This document shows, in pieces, positions 25,899 to 34,862 of a DNA stretch of 64,000 nucleotides. Both the position numbers and the translations under genes were made by a program. This DNA is from Streptomyces sp. PKU-EA00015 (GTDB lineage: Bacteria > Actinomycetota > Actinomycetes > Streptomycetales > Streptomycetaceae), in the NCBI RefSeq assembly GCF_013387495.1, contig NZ_JABZEE010000028.1, positions 1-64,000 on the forward strand, in the 5' to 3' direction. How positions within the stretch are numbered: the stretch's first letter is position 1; the number at the start of each line of letters is the position of its first letter. The notes below the pieces were generated by a model that had not been told where the DNA came from, searched no databases, and saw only the letters and a list, made by a program, of their open reading frames with translations.

Positions 25899-27479
25899 TC
25901 AGCGGGTGTGGGCGGAGGCCCGGGCGAGCACCGCGAACGCGTGGGCGGCAAGGCCCAGCGCGGTGGCCCCGCAGGCCAGTACGGGTACGGCGGCCACGCC
26001 CCACGCCCCGACGAGCGCCTCCACGGGACGTGCGACGAGGTCGAGGCCGGGCAGCCTGCCCGACAGCAGCAGGGCCGGCGCCGCGACCTCGACGGCGCAG
26101 GCGGCGGCCAGGGCGGCCGACGCGGGCTCCGGGAAGCCGTGGACGACGAGCAGCCGGGCCAGGAAGAGCAGCGTGCCGAGGACCGCGGCGGGCCCGAGCG
26201 TCCCCGCGCCGGGCAGGACGAGCCCGGTCAGTGCGACGAGTGCGCCGAGCGCGGCGACGTACAGCAGGAGGACGGCGAGCAGCAGGGGGCGTGTCCCGGC
26301 GGCGAAGTCGTCCAGTCCGCAGCTGGGACCGAGCCTGCGGCGCGCCCGTGCGGCGAAGAGGTCCGCGCACCAGGCGGCCGGGGCGACGGCGAGGGCGAGC
26401 GCGACGACGGGGGCGGGGGTCAGGGGCCACAGGCCGTCGGGGCCGCCGGCGACGACCTCGGCCGTCAGCGCTTGGCCGCCTGCCGCGTAGAGGAGCAGCC
26501 AGAGTGTCCACAGGCGTGCGGCGGGGAGCGTACGGCCCCGGGCGCGCAGAGGGCCGCTGCGCAGCGCGAACAGGAGCGCGAGGCCCGTGGCGAGTGCGCC
26601 GATCGCGCCGGACGCGAGCCGGGCGGCGCCCTCGGTGGCGGCGGTGCCCGCGACCGCGAGGGCGCACACCACGCCCGGCAGCAGCGGCGTCAGGTACGGC
26701 CCGGCCCGCCCGGCGCGCGAATCGGCGGCGCGCGCCGGGCGGTCGTCCGTGGTGGCGGGGACCCGCTCGGCCCGCGCGAACATCTCCTCTGCGAGCGAGA
26801 ACACGTCCCGGTGCCGGAAGCGGGCAGCGGTGCGGTCGGTCAGCCCGTGGGCCTCGAGGCCGGCGGCGATCTCCAGGGGGTCGACGGCCTGTTCGCACAA
26901 TTCGCGGTGCCGGTGGATGAGCCCTTTGACGGGATCGACGCCGCCGCGTCGCACGGCGCCGCTCGTGGACCCGCCCCGCACGGGGGCGCCGGCACTGCGG
27001 AAACGGTCCCGCCCGGCCGCGCCGCCAGTGGCCGCGCCGTCCGGGGCGGACCCGCCGGTGCTCGCGGCACCGTCGTCACCAAGGGCCCGGCGCGGAGCGT
27101 CCGCCCCCGGACCACCGGCGACCGTCCGGTCGACGGCGCCAGGGGGCGCGCCTGACTCGCCACGTCCCAGGCTGTCCCCGGCGGCCTCCCGGAGCATGCC
27201 GGTCGGTGCCGGACGGCCGAGGGGCTCGGCAGGACGGATCCCGCCGAGGGCCTCGCCCTCCACGCCGGCCCGGTCCCGCGCGGAGGAGGGCTCGGGGCCG
27301 GCCTCCGGAACGCCGCCCGGCGCGGATTCGGCGCGGATGTCGTCGAGTGCCGTCAGGGCCGCCCGGGCCCACACCGCGTGGTCGTCGCCGGCCGCGGCCT
27401 CCAGGCCGACGCCGAGGTCCTGGTGCAGGGCCGTCGGCTCCTCGGGGGCCGTGTTCCCCGTGACGCGTGACGCGTTCAC
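25899..27479 (-). CDS. Multi-span membrane protein of the glycan locus
   Basis: This is a 526-residue protein. Residues 1-250 are soluble and low complexity (Ala/Gly/Pro/Asp), containing a short conserved-looking helix region near 190-235. Residues about 255-520 form nine or ten hydrophobic segments rich in Ala/Leu. No catalytic motif is recognised. Its ATG overlaps the stop of the glycosyltransferase gene (ATGA), so the two are coupled. By position it could be the export or assembly partner of the PelF-like transferase, but its sequence gives no direct proof of PelG similarity. Confidence 0.6.
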   Translation of the reverse strand: MNASRVTGNTAPEEPTALHQDLGVGLEAAAGDDHAVWARAALTALDDIRAESAPGGVPEAGPEPSSARDRAGVEGEALGGIRPAEPLGRPAPTGMLREAAGDSLGRGESGAPPGAVDRTVAGGPGADAPRRALGDDGAASTGGSAPDGAATGGAAGRDRFRSAGAPVRGGSTSGAVRRGGVDPVKGLIHRHRELCEQAVDPLEIAAGLEAHGLTDRTAARFRHRDVFSLAEEMFARAERVPATTDDRPARAADSRAGRAGPYLTPLLPGVVCALAVAGTAATEGAARLASGAIGALATGLALLFALRSGPLRARGRTLPAARLWTLWLLLYAAGGQALTAEVVAGGPDGLWPLTPAPVVALALAVAPAAWCADLFAARARRRLGPSCGLDDFAAGTRPLLLAVLLLYVAALGALVALTGLVLPGAGTLGPAAVLGTLLFLARLLVVHGFPEPASAALAAACAVEVAAPALLLSGRLPGLDLVARPVEALVGAWGVAAVPVLACGATALGLAAHAFAVLARASAHTR

Positions 27480-29143
27480 CGGCCTGCCTCCTTCCCGGCC
27501 TCGGGTGCCGAGCCTTCGCCGACGAGCCCCGGTCCGGGGGCCGTCGCCCAGCTCGGCGTGTGCGTGCCCGCGCCGCCCGTCCAGCCGCCCGGCACGTGCG
27601 CTTCGGCCGGGTGCGAAAAGGGCAGCGGCTCCCCGTCGGCGTCGACGGCCTCCCGCTGCACCGGCGAGTGCGAGATCAGCTCCAGGTAAATGCCGCGAAA
27701 TGCCGTCAGGTTCTGTTCCACGGTGAAGAGTTCGAGCGCGCGGGCACGCGCGGCAGCGCCCAGTCGCGCCCGGCGCTCAGGGTCGCGCAGCAGCGCCAGG
27801 CACGCGTCCGCGAGCGCCCGCGGGTTGCGCGGGGGCACGACCAGCCCCGTGCCGCCGATGACTTCGACGACCGCGCCGACGTCCGTGGACACCGTGGCCC
27901 GGCCGCAGAACATCGCCTCCGCCAGGCTGACGGGGAAGCCTTCGACCACGCTGGAGAGGACGACGACCGCGCCGGCGGCGTAGGCGTCGGCCAGTTCGGG
28001 TGTCTCGGGGCCGCCGATCTCCTCGAAGGAGACCGGATTGTCCCCGACGGCGTGCGCGCCCGCGGCCTCGTCGGGGAAGAGCTGTGCGGCCAGGGCCCGG
28101 CAGTGGGCGAGGTAGGTCGCGGCCTCCTCTCCCTGCGCCGGTGCGCCGAACAGCCGCAGGCGCGCGGCCGGCTCCTCCTTGCGGACCTCCGCGAAGGCGT
28201 GCAGCAGGGCGATGAGGTCCTTGGCGGGCTCGATCCTGCCGACCCAGACGAGGGTGTGTCCGTCCCCCGCGTCGTCGCTCTCGCCGACGGCCGCGAACCG
28301 GTCCGCCTCCATGCCGGGGTGAACCGTGCGCAGCCTGGCGCGGTCGGCACCGCTTTTCTCCTGCCAGCGCCGGGTGTGACCGTTGCCGGGGGTGATGACG
28401 GCGGCCTGCCGGTAGAGCTCGGCGGCGAGCTGTCCGTGGAACCCGGCGAGCATGGCCCGTAGGGGACCGCTCAGTCCGGCCTCGCGCCCGGCGAGGTACT
28501 GCGCGCGCAGGTGGACGCCGTACTCGGTGACCAGCAGCGGGACTCCGCAGAAGCGTTTGGCCACAAGGCCGGGCAGCGCTGCCGGTCCCCCGGACGCGGC
28601 GTGGCAGAGGTCGGCCGAGGCGAGGGCGTCGTCCTCGTACCAGTCGAGCGACAGGGGGCGCAGGGCGTGCTCCAGGCGGTCGGCGACACTGAGCAGGTCG
28701 GCGACGGTCACCCCCCGGAGGGCGCGGTGTGCGCCGGGCGCGCGGCAGGCGGACTCCAGAGTGCACAGGGCGGCTTCGGACCGCAGGGCCGCGTGAAGTC
28801 CGCCGTGGTCGCGGGCCAGGTCCGCGAGACCGTACAGGCCGTCGGCGAAGCCGTCGCCGCCGGCGCAGACCGCGGCCGCCAGGTCCCCGAAGTGTCCGGC
28901 GAAGCGCCGCCGTTCGCGCCGCCCGTGGCGCACGCCGTCGTCCGCGGGCGCCCACAGACGCGCCGTGCGTACCTGGCGCACCTGGGGCGGCAGAGCGGGC
29001 GGTCCCTCCTGAGGGGCGCTGCGGCTGAGCGCGTAGACGTCGAACTCGTGCTGCGCGAGACCGCGTACCAGCCGGTCGCACCAGAGCCCGGACTCACCCG
29101 CCGCATACGGATAGGCACCGTCCGTAAGCAATCCGATCCGCAC
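27476..29143 (-). CDS. GT4 glycosyltransferase, PelF/DUF3492 type
   Basis: This 555-residue GT-B enzyme opens with RIGLLTDGAYPY and GESGLWCDRLVRGL, the DUF3492 N-domain found in PelF. The C-terminal GT4 domain has WVGRIEPAKDLIALL and the EGFPVSLAEAM (E-x7-E) donor-binding motif. No membrane segments are seen. The first in-frame GTG before the domain, at 29143, is used. It heads the minus-strand set of transferase, membrane protein, epimerase and spherulin-4 protein. Family knowledge: PelF polymerises a GalNAc-rich chain from UDP-sugars in the cytoplasm. Confidence 0.8.
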   Translation of the reverse strand: MRIGLLTDGAYPYAAGESGLWCDRLVRGLAQHEFDVYALSRSAPQEGPPALPPQVRQVRTARLWAPADDGVRHGRRERRRFAGHFGDLAAAVCAGGDGFADGLYGLADLARDHGGLHAALRSEAALCTLESACRAPGAHRALRGVTVADLLSVADRLEHALRPLSLDWYEDDALASADLCHAASGGPAALPGLVAKRFCGVPLLVTEYGVHLRAQYLAGREAGLSGPLRAMLAGFHGQLAAELYRQAAVITPGNGHTRRWQEKSGADRARLRTVHPGMEADRFAAVGESDDAGDGHTLVWVGRIEPAKDLIALLHAFAEVRKEEPAARLRLFGAPAQGEEAATYLAHCRALAAQLFPDEAAGAHAVGDNPVSFEEIGGPETPELADAYAAGAVVVLSSVVEGFPVSLAEAMFCGRATVSTDVGAVVEVIGGTGLVVPPRNPRALADACLALLRDPERRARLGAAARARALELFTVEQNLTAFRGIYLELISHSPVQREAVDADGEPLPFSHPAEAHVPGGWTGGAGTHTPSWATAPGPGLVGEGSAPEAGKEAGR

Positions 29144-29293
29144 GCGTACACCCCCGATCTCCCTTGTGGGCGGCCGCCGTTGGTTTCCGGCGGCTCTCGG
29201 CGGGACGACGTTATGCGGATGTGGCGGTGGCGCGACGGACGGTTGTCCATTGCACCACCAGAAGGGGTGAACGCCCGTAACTTTCGCACCCAG

Positions 29294-29313
29294 GTAGCGT
29301 TCTGTCGCGCTAC
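29294..29313. repeat. Inverted repeat upstream of the glycan locus
   Basis: GTAGCG (29294-29299) and CGCTAC (29308-29313) form an 8-bp-spaced inverted repeat about 150 bp upstream of the glycosyltransferase start. It could be an operator; nothing links it to a named regulator. Confidence 0.3.
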
Positions 29314-29362
29314 AGTGCGTTTTCGTCACGCAGAGTCATGCTGCGGCCAGCTCCGCGCGGCC

Positions 29363-30619
29363 TCATTCCCCGGGGTGCACCCAGGGGTTCGGCTTGCACT
29401 CGACGCCGCCGATGTCCAGCGACTTCGTCTGCTGCTGCATCACCGGCGCCAGCGCCCCCGGCGTCCGGCAGTTCACGTGGTTGTGGCCGAGCCGGTGCCC
29501 GACCTCGTGGTTGATGAGCATCTGCCGGTAGGCGAGCATCGCGCCCGGCCCGAACGTCTCGGCGCCCTGCGCCCACCGGTACGCGTTGATCATCACGCGC
29601 TCCGTCGACGCGGAGTCGCACGAGACGTTGTCGACGGTCGTGTCCAGACCGGACTTCGCGCACCAGGTGGCGGTCGTGCCGGGGCTCGCCAGAGTGATGA
29701 CGAAGTCGGGCCGGCCCGACGAGATGCGCTCGAAGGTCATGGCCCCGCCGTGCGCCCAGCTCCGCTCGTCGTTCAGCGTCTCCTGGACGGCCCGGGCGAA
29801 CAGGCCCCGGTCCAGGCCGAGCCCCTTCTCGACGTCGATCCGATAGCGGATCTTGCGCCCCTTGCCGGGCGCCCTGTCCAGGCCGGGCACCGCCTCGAAT
29901 TCCCCGGACGCCCGCAGTTCGGGGTCGATGGGGAACTGCCGGGTCATCAGCTGCGCGTATGTCGGGGACGCGGGCGGCCGCGCCGCCTCCTGGGCGGGTG
30001 CCGGCCTGCCGTCGGACCGGCCGGGGCGCTCCTGCACGGCCCGGCGGTCCTGCTCCGACGACCGGGCTCCGGCGCTGTCGTGCCGGTCGGCGGCCACCTG
30101 ACCGGCGACGACGACCGCGAGGACCGTGGCCACGGCGGCGGCCGCGACGCCGGTGAACGTGCGTCCCTTGCCGCCCTTGGCCAAAGGCTCCCCGGCCTCG
30201 TCGGCGCCGAGCGCCTCGGCCTCGGGGGCCGGATCGCTGGCGGGCCCGTACGGGTCGGGGGCCGGGCCGGCCGCCGGCGCGTCGAAGGCCTCGACGAACT
30301 CCCGGCGCGGGCCCGGTATGCGCGGTCCGCCCACCGCCGCGGGCGGCGGCACGGTCCGCACCTGCTGCTGCGTACCGGTCTGCCAGTCGCCCCAGCCGCC
30401 GCCTGACTCGTGGTGCTCGGGGTGCCCGCCCCTGGCCGGTCCGGCGAAGGGTCCGGTCCCGGCGGAGGTGTGCTGCTCGGGGCCGGAGCCCGCCGACCGC
30501 CTGCGCCGACCGCTGCCGGGCGAGGCCACGGCGGCCTCCCGCTCCCCGGAGGCCGGACCGGGTGCGCCCCCGGAGCCGGCGCCCTTGGGTACGGGGCCCT
30601 TGCGACTGTGTCGTCCCAC
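29363..30619 (-). CDS. DUF3152 membrane-anchored metalloprotease-like protein
   Basis: This is a 418-residue protein with a long disordered cytoplasmic part, one membrane helix (about residues 175-195, TVLAVVVAGQVAA) and an exported DUF3152 domain. The C-terminal domain has HEVGHRLGHNH, a zinc-metallopeptidase-like HExxHxxGxxH arrangement, plus cysteines likely to form disulfides. The GTG at 30619 begins 8 bases after the stop of the alpha/beta hydrolase gene, so the two are co-transcribed. The substrate is unknown. Confidence 0.8.
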   Translation of the reverse strand: MGRHSRKGPVPKGAGSGGAPGPASGEREAAVASPGSGRRRRSAGSGPEQHTSAGTGPFAGPARGGHPEHHESGGGWGDWQTGTQQQVRTVPPPAAVGGPRIPGPRREFVEAFDAPAAGPAPDPYGPASDPAPEAEALGADEAGEPLAKGGKGRTFTGVAAAAVATVLAVVVAGQVAADRHDSAGARSSEQDRRAVQERPGRSDGRPAPAQEAARPPASPTYAQLMTRQFPIDPELRASGEFEAVPGLDRAPGKGRKIRYRIDVEKGLGLDRGLFARAVQETLNDERSWAHGGAMTFERISSGRPDFVITLASPGTTATWCAKSGLDTTVDNVSCDSASTERVMINAYRWAQGAETFGPGAMLAYRQMLINHEVGHRLGHNHVNCRTPGALAPVMQQQTKSLDIGGVECKPNPWVHPGE

Positions 30620-30627
30620 GCCCCGGA

Positions 30628-31593
30628 TCAGCTCCCACTGCAGTCGTCGAGCAGTTCCCGGAATGCCTGGGCGACCGTTTCCGGGTACTCCATCATCGCA
30701 ACGTGCCCGGCGTCCGGGAGCGTCAGCAGCCGGGAGTCCCGGAACACCGCTGCCGCCTTGCGCGCCATACGGTACGAGACGAGCTGGTCCTTGCGCCCGT
30801 AGACGAGCAGGGTCGGCGCGAGGACGCGCTCCGCCTGACGCCACAGCCCGTGCTGTCCGCCGAGCGTGTACGCGTCGACGATGCCACGTGCGGACCTGGT
30901 CATCGCGTCCCAGAAGTACGGAAGGCGCAGGCGCCGCTCCATCTCCTCGACCGCGTTGCGCAGCGCCTCCTCCGTCACCCGTGCGGGGTCCCCGTAGCAG
31001 AGCGCGAGTACCCCGCGGGTGCGCTGTTCGGCGCTCCACTCCTTCGTCAGCCGCGCGAACAGCAGGGCCACTCCGGGCAGGGCGAGCAGCCCGGTGGGAA
31101 GCGCGGAGCGCTGCACGCGCAGCTCGGGCAGCGCGGGCGAGACGAGGGTGAGCGTGCGCACCAGGTCAGGACGGACGGCCGCGACCCGGGTGCACACGGC
31201 GCCGCCGAGCGAGTTGGCGAGCAGGTGGACGGGCCCGCGGTCGCTCGCGTCGAGGAAGCGGATGACCGCGCGGGCGTGCCCGGTGACCGAGTAGTTGCCG
31301 TCGTCCGGCGGCGGCGAGTCACCGAAACCGGGCAGGTCGACGGCCTCGCCGTCCACCACGTCCTCGAGGTGCGCCATCAGCGCCGACCAGTTCTGCGACG
31401 AGCCGCCGAGGCCGTGCACGTACAGCGCGGGCGGCAGCCCGGCGGTGGCCGGCGGGCGCGAACGGACGGTCAGGGTGAGGCCCGGCAGGGTGACGGAGCG
31501 CAGCCTCTCGCCCTCGGCGACACGGACGGTCGCGACCTTGGGGGCCACCGCGGCATTCGCGGCGGCGGTGCCCGGCAGCTCGGTCGAAGACAT
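30628..31593 (-). CDS. Alpha/beta hydrolase
   Basis: This is a 321-residue alpha/beta hydrolase. It has YVHGLGGSSQNW (oxyanion loop), the nucleophile motif ANSLGG (near residue 148), an acid in GRKDQLV and a final His in DAGHVAMMEYP. No signal peptide is seen, and the substrate is unknown. The ATG follows a TAACAT -10-like hexamer by 7 bases and has no ribosome site, so the message may be leaderless. It is divergent from the small acidic protein gene. Confidence 0.85.
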   Translation of the reverse strand: MSSTELPGTAAANAAVAPKVATVRVAEGERLRSVTLPGLTLTVRSRPPATAGLPPALYVHGLGGSSQNWSALMAHLEDVVDGEAVDLPGFGDSPPPDDGNYSVTGHARAVIRFLDASDRGPVHLLANSLGGAVCTRVAAVRPDLVRTLTLVSPALPELRVQRSALPTGLLALPGVALLFARLTKEWSAEQRTRGVLALCYGDPARVTEEALRNAVEEMERRLRLPYFWDAMTRSARGIVDAYTLGGQHGLWRQAERVLAPTLLVYGRKDQLVSYRMARKAAAVFRDSRLLTLPDAGHVAMMEYPETVAQAFRELLDDCSGS

Positions 31594-31729
31594 GCGGGCA
31601 ATGTTACGAGACGATCACGCCATGACTCGTGTGTTCGGTGTCACAGATGCGGCACGTACCGCGTAGCGCCCGCCATCAGGAACTCCTAGGCTCGTACTAA
31701 AGGGCGCATTCCAGGGAAAGCGGTGCGGT

Positions 31730-31951
31730 ATGACAGTCGATCCCACTGAACCGGAAACCTTCACCGAGGACGACGACACCGCCACGACCGACGACTCGGA
31801 GGTCCCCGAGGCCGACGCCGCCGAGCAGCACACCGACGTACGCCCGGAACGGGACGATCAGGTGAACCGCGCCGATCCGGACGCCGCGAACGAGGCGGAC
31901 GCCGCCGAACAGGCGCGCGTGGTGGCGCTCGACGAGGACGACTACCGGTGA
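31730..31951 (+). CDS. Small acidic protein
   Basis: This 73-residue protein is very rich in Asp, Glu and Ala and ends DEDDYR. No domain or membrane segment is present, and it is probably disordered. It is preceded by a purine-rich stretch (GGGAAAG) and lies between the alpha/beta hydrolase and TetR genes. The function is unknown; codon use supports a real gene. Confidence 0.65.
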   Translation: MTVDPTEPETFTEDDDTATTDDSEVPEADAAEQHTDVRPERDDQVNRADPDAANEADAAEQARVVALDEDDYR

Positions 31952-32133
31952 CCTGCCGCGCTTGTCGCCGGTATGTCCGCGTATTGCCCGCGAACAGGCA
32001 GCTTCCGTGACTGTCCGGTCCGTGAAATTCTGCGTCCGCACCACGCACTCCGTCGTTACCCAAAAGTACGATGGCGGCGCGGCGCACAGCGCGTACGGAA
32101 GAACTGTGCTTGTTCAACACATTGGGAGGCGGC

Positions 32134-32790
32134 GTGACAGCCATCGAGCAGACAGAGGCGGCGCGCCCGCGGGGCACACGCCTGCCACGCCGAGCCCGCA
32201 GAAACCAGCTCCTGGGCGCGGCCCAGGAAGTCTTCGTGGCTCAGGGGTACCACTCGGCCGCCATGGACGACATCGCCGAGCGGGCCGGCGTCAGCAAGCC
32301 CGTGCTCTACCAGCACTTCCCCGGAAAGCTGGAGCTCTACCTCGCGCTCCTGGACCAGCACTGCGAGTCGCTGCTCCAGGCGGTCCGCACGGCGCTCGCG
32401 TCGACGACGGACAACAAGCTGCGCGTGGCGGCCACGATGGACGCCTACTTCGCTTACGTGGAGGACGAGGGCGGCGCGTTCCGGCTCGTCTTCGAGTCCG
32501 ACCTGACGAACGAGCCCGCGGTCCGCGAGCGGGTGGAGCGGGTCTCGTTGCAGTGCGCGGAGGCCATCTCGGACGTGATCGCCGAGGACACCGGCCTGTC
32601 CAAGGAGGAGTCGATGCTGCTGGCCGTGGGCCTCGGCGGTGTCTCCCAGGTCGTCGCGCGCTACTGGCTCTCCAGCGGCTCCGGCATCCCGCGGGACACG
32701 GCGGTGCAGCTGCTCACGTCCCTCGCGTGGCGCGGTATCGCGGGCTTCCCGCTGCACGGCAGCGAGCAGCACCCGGCCGAACAGCACTGA
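32134..32790 (+). CDS. TetR family regulator
   Basis: This 218-residue regulator has an N-terminal TetR helix-turn-helix (NQLLGAAQEVFVAQGYHSAA, then IAERAGVSKPVLYQHF) and an all-helical ligand domain. The GTG at 32134 follows GGGAGG; the frame open upstream is non-coding in character. It corresponds by position to the TetR gene next to DUF3107 in mycobacteria. The target is unknown; a short GTACG/CGTAC repeat pair lies just upstream of the start. Confidence 0.9.
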   Translation: MTAIEQTEAARPRGTRLPRRARRNQLLGAAQEVFVAQGYHSAAMDDIAERAGVSKPVLYQHFPGKLELYLALLDQHCESLLQAVRTALASTTDNKLRVAATMDAYFAYVEDEGGAFRLVFESDLTNEPAVRERVERVSLQCAEAISDVIAEDTGLSKEESMLLAVGLGGVSQVVARYWLSSGSGIPRDTAVQLLTSLAWRGIAGFPLHGSEQHPAEQH

Positions 32791-32908
32791 AGCTGTTCGC
32801 TCCTGGCGTTCCCCACCCGCGCCTGCCGTGTCCCGTGTCCCGGCTAATGTGTGCTGCGTACGGCGCGTTGATCGCGCAACGCAACTGACCGTTCGGAGGG
32901 ACATAGCC

Positions 32909-33136
32909 GTGGAGGTCAAGATCGGCGTGCAGCACGCGCCCCGGGAGATCGTTCTGGAGAGCGGGCAGTCCGCCGAGGAGGTCGAGCGCGCGGTGGGCGA
33001 TGCGCTGGCCGGCAAGGCGCAGCTGCTCAGCCTGACGGACGAGAAGGGCCGCAAGGTCCTGGTGCCGGCCGACCGTCTCGCCTACGTGGAGATCGGCGAG
33101 TCGACGACGCGACGTGTGGGATTCGGCGCCCTGTAG
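32909..33136 (+). CDS. DUF3107 protein
   Basis: This is a 75-residue cytoplasmic protein starting VEVKIGVQHAPREI and ending VGFGAL, the complete DUF3107 family length. The GTG is preceded by GGAGG. It follows the TetR gene by 118 bp and is followed by a strong terminator. The function is unknown; the family is conserved across actinobacteria. Confidence 0.88.
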   Translation: MEVKIGVQHAPREIVLESGQSAEEVERAVGDALAGKAQLLSLTDEKGRKVLVPADRLAYVEIGESTTRRVGFGAL

Positions 33137-33160
33137 GCACGGGGTCGATCACATCGAAGG

Positions 33161-33188
33161 AGGGCCCGGCGGTTTCCCGCCGGGCCCT
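33161..33188 (+). terminator. Terminator after DUF3107 gene
   Basis: A perfect 12-bp stem (33161-33172 / 33177-33188) with a TTTC loop is followed by a pyrimidine-rich tract. Confidence 0.85.
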
Positions 33189-33328
33189 CGCCCCTTTCTT
33201 CCCCAATGCCGGATTCCCCTGTTCAGGGCCCTTTTTCGCCTACTCAGGGGAGGGTTGTGATCCGTTGCCCCGGGGTAGTACGGGCTGTGACCGTTCCTGC
33301 CGCGCCGGCGTCCGTGAGGTGATCAGCA

Positions 33329-33598
33329 GTGCTCCTGGAAGCGCTCGGTTCCGTCCTGATCGGCTTGGCCCTCTCCTGGGCCGCGACGCGCCACCTCGCC
33401 GAACGGCTCCCGTCCCGCCGGGCGGTGTTCACCACGGGCACGCTGGGCGCAATGTTCGGCGCCTATGTGACGCATGTGGCGCTCGGTCCCGGCCATGAGC
33501 TGGTGACCCTGATCGGCTCCGCGGCGATCGGCACCGTGCTGCTGTCGCTGCTGCTGCGCCCCTCGACACGCAGACTGCACCGCGCGTTCCCTTTCTGA
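33329..33598 (+). CDS. Small membrane protein
   Basis: This 89-residue protein has two or three hydrophobic helices (about 3-18, 36-52 and 56-75) and a basic tail ending RRLHRAFPF. The GTG start has GAGGTGAT upstream. It resembles small transglycosylase-associated/GlsB-like membrane proteins only in general character. The function is unknown. It is convergent with the ferritin-like gene. Confidence 0.6.
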   Translation: MLLEALGSVLIGLALSWAATRHLAERLPSRRAVFTTGTLGAMFGAYVTHVALGPGHELVTLIGSAAIGTVLLSLLLRPSTRRLHRAFPF

Positions 33599-33736
33599 AG
33601 GACGACGACGACCGGCCGCGCGAGGAAGGGCGGCCGGGCAGGAAGGCCGGCCGCTTCAGGCGGCACCGAGGCCGACCGCACGAGCGTGACGCGGACGCAT
33701 CCGGCCGGCCGGATGCGTCCGCGTGAGGCCGGACGG

Positions 33737-34462
33737 TCAGGCGGCCAGCCCCAGGGCGGCCATCCGTTTGGTGTGCGCCTTGGTGATCCGGGAGAACATC
33801 TCGCCGACCGCGGCCAGGTCGAAGCCGTCCGCCACACCGCCCACGAGCATCGTCGAGAGCGCGTCGCGTTCGGCGACGACCCGCTGCGCCTGGGACAGCG
33901 CCTCGCCCATCAGCCGCCGCGCCCACAGGGCGAGCCGGCCGCCGACGCGCGGGTCGGCCTCGATCGCGGCGCGCACCTTCTCGACGGCGAAGTTGCCGTG
34001 ACCGGTGTCGTCGAGGACGGCCAGCACCAGGGCCCGGGTGTCGCTGTCCAGGCGGGCCGCGACCTCGCGGTAGAAGTCGCTGGCGATCGAGTCGCCCACA
34101 TACGCCTTGACCAGGCCCTCCAGCCAGTCCGACGGTGCGGTCTGGCGGTGGAAGTCGTCCAGTGCCTGGGCGAACGGCTCCATCGACGTCGTCGGCTCCG
34201 CCTCGATGGCCGTCAGCCGGTCCCGCAGCTGCTCGAAGTGGTGGAACTCCGCCGAGGCCATCTTCGCCAGCTCCGCCTTGTCACCGAGCGTGGGCGCGAG
34301 CTTCGCGTCCTCGGCGAGGCGCTCGAAGGCCGCCAGCTCGCCGTACGCGAGCGCGCCCAGCAGGTCCACGACAGCGGCGCGGTACTGGGGTTCTGCGGAG
34401 GCCGCGGCCCAGTCCTGGGCGGCGATCCCGGTGTGTTCAGTGGCGTTGTCAGGCGTCTCCAT
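33737..34462 (-). CDS. Ferritin-like (MiaE_2-type) protein
   Basis: This is a 241-residue all-helical protein of the ferritin-like fold found beside the DEAD-box helicase in actinobacteria. Candidate diiron ligands appear as E..ExxH-type patterns (ASAEFHHFEQLRDR and DDTGHGNFAVE). It is related by family to tRNA hydroxylase MiaE, but that activity is unproven here. The ATG at 34462 is used; upstream in-frame sequence is not family-like. Confidence 0.75.
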   Translation of the reverse strand: METPDNATEHTGIAAQDWAAASAEPQYRAAVVDLLGALAYGELAAFERLAEDAKLAPTLGDKAELAKMASAEFHHFEQLRDRLTAIEAEPTTSMEPFAQALDDFHRQTAPSDWLEGLVKAYVGDSIASDFYREVAARLDSDTRALVLAVLDDTGHGNFAVEKVRAAIEADPRVGGRLALWARRLMGEALSQAQRVVAERDALSTMLVGGVADGFDLAAVGEMFSRITKAHTKRMAALGLAA

Positions 34463-34862
34463 GGAGCGCACAATAGCCCGCCCGCCGATCGGGGGAAGGG
34501 CCTGGTCAGCCGTGCCCCGAAGACGTTTCCTGGGAATTGCCCCAACACACATGCGCGATTCCGGGGTACAGTGGTAATGCGCCTGCTGAGCATCAGCTTT
34601 TTTTATCTGCTCAGTGGGCCGTCTGATGAATGAGGATGCCCGGTCGGTGGCCCGATCGGCTCCGACCCGACCGCCCTCCACGCGGACAGTGCGTACACAG
34701 TTGCGTGCGACCGCAGATGAGGGGCCCCCTCCAGCGGCACGACGCTCGAGCGACGGCAGTGGTCCCGCGCCATCCGGCCAATCCACGGCCGGCCCAGTAC
34801 CCAGGTGCGGTACGACCCCCCAGCGTTCGCCTCGCGCCGCGTCTCACAGAAGAGGCAACACC
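34463..34862 (+). promoter_or_regulatory. Leader region of DEAD-box helicase gene with alternative hairpins
   Basis: This 400-bp region has no clear gene. GCTGA-GCA-TCAGC (34585-34597) followed by seven T (34598-34604) looks like a short intrinsic terminator. The overlapping CTGAGCA (34586-34592) can instead pair with TGCTCAG (34608-34614). A TACAGT -10-like hexamer is at 34567-34572. The rest (34615-34862) is open in frame with the helicase but not family-like. Confidence 0.5.
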
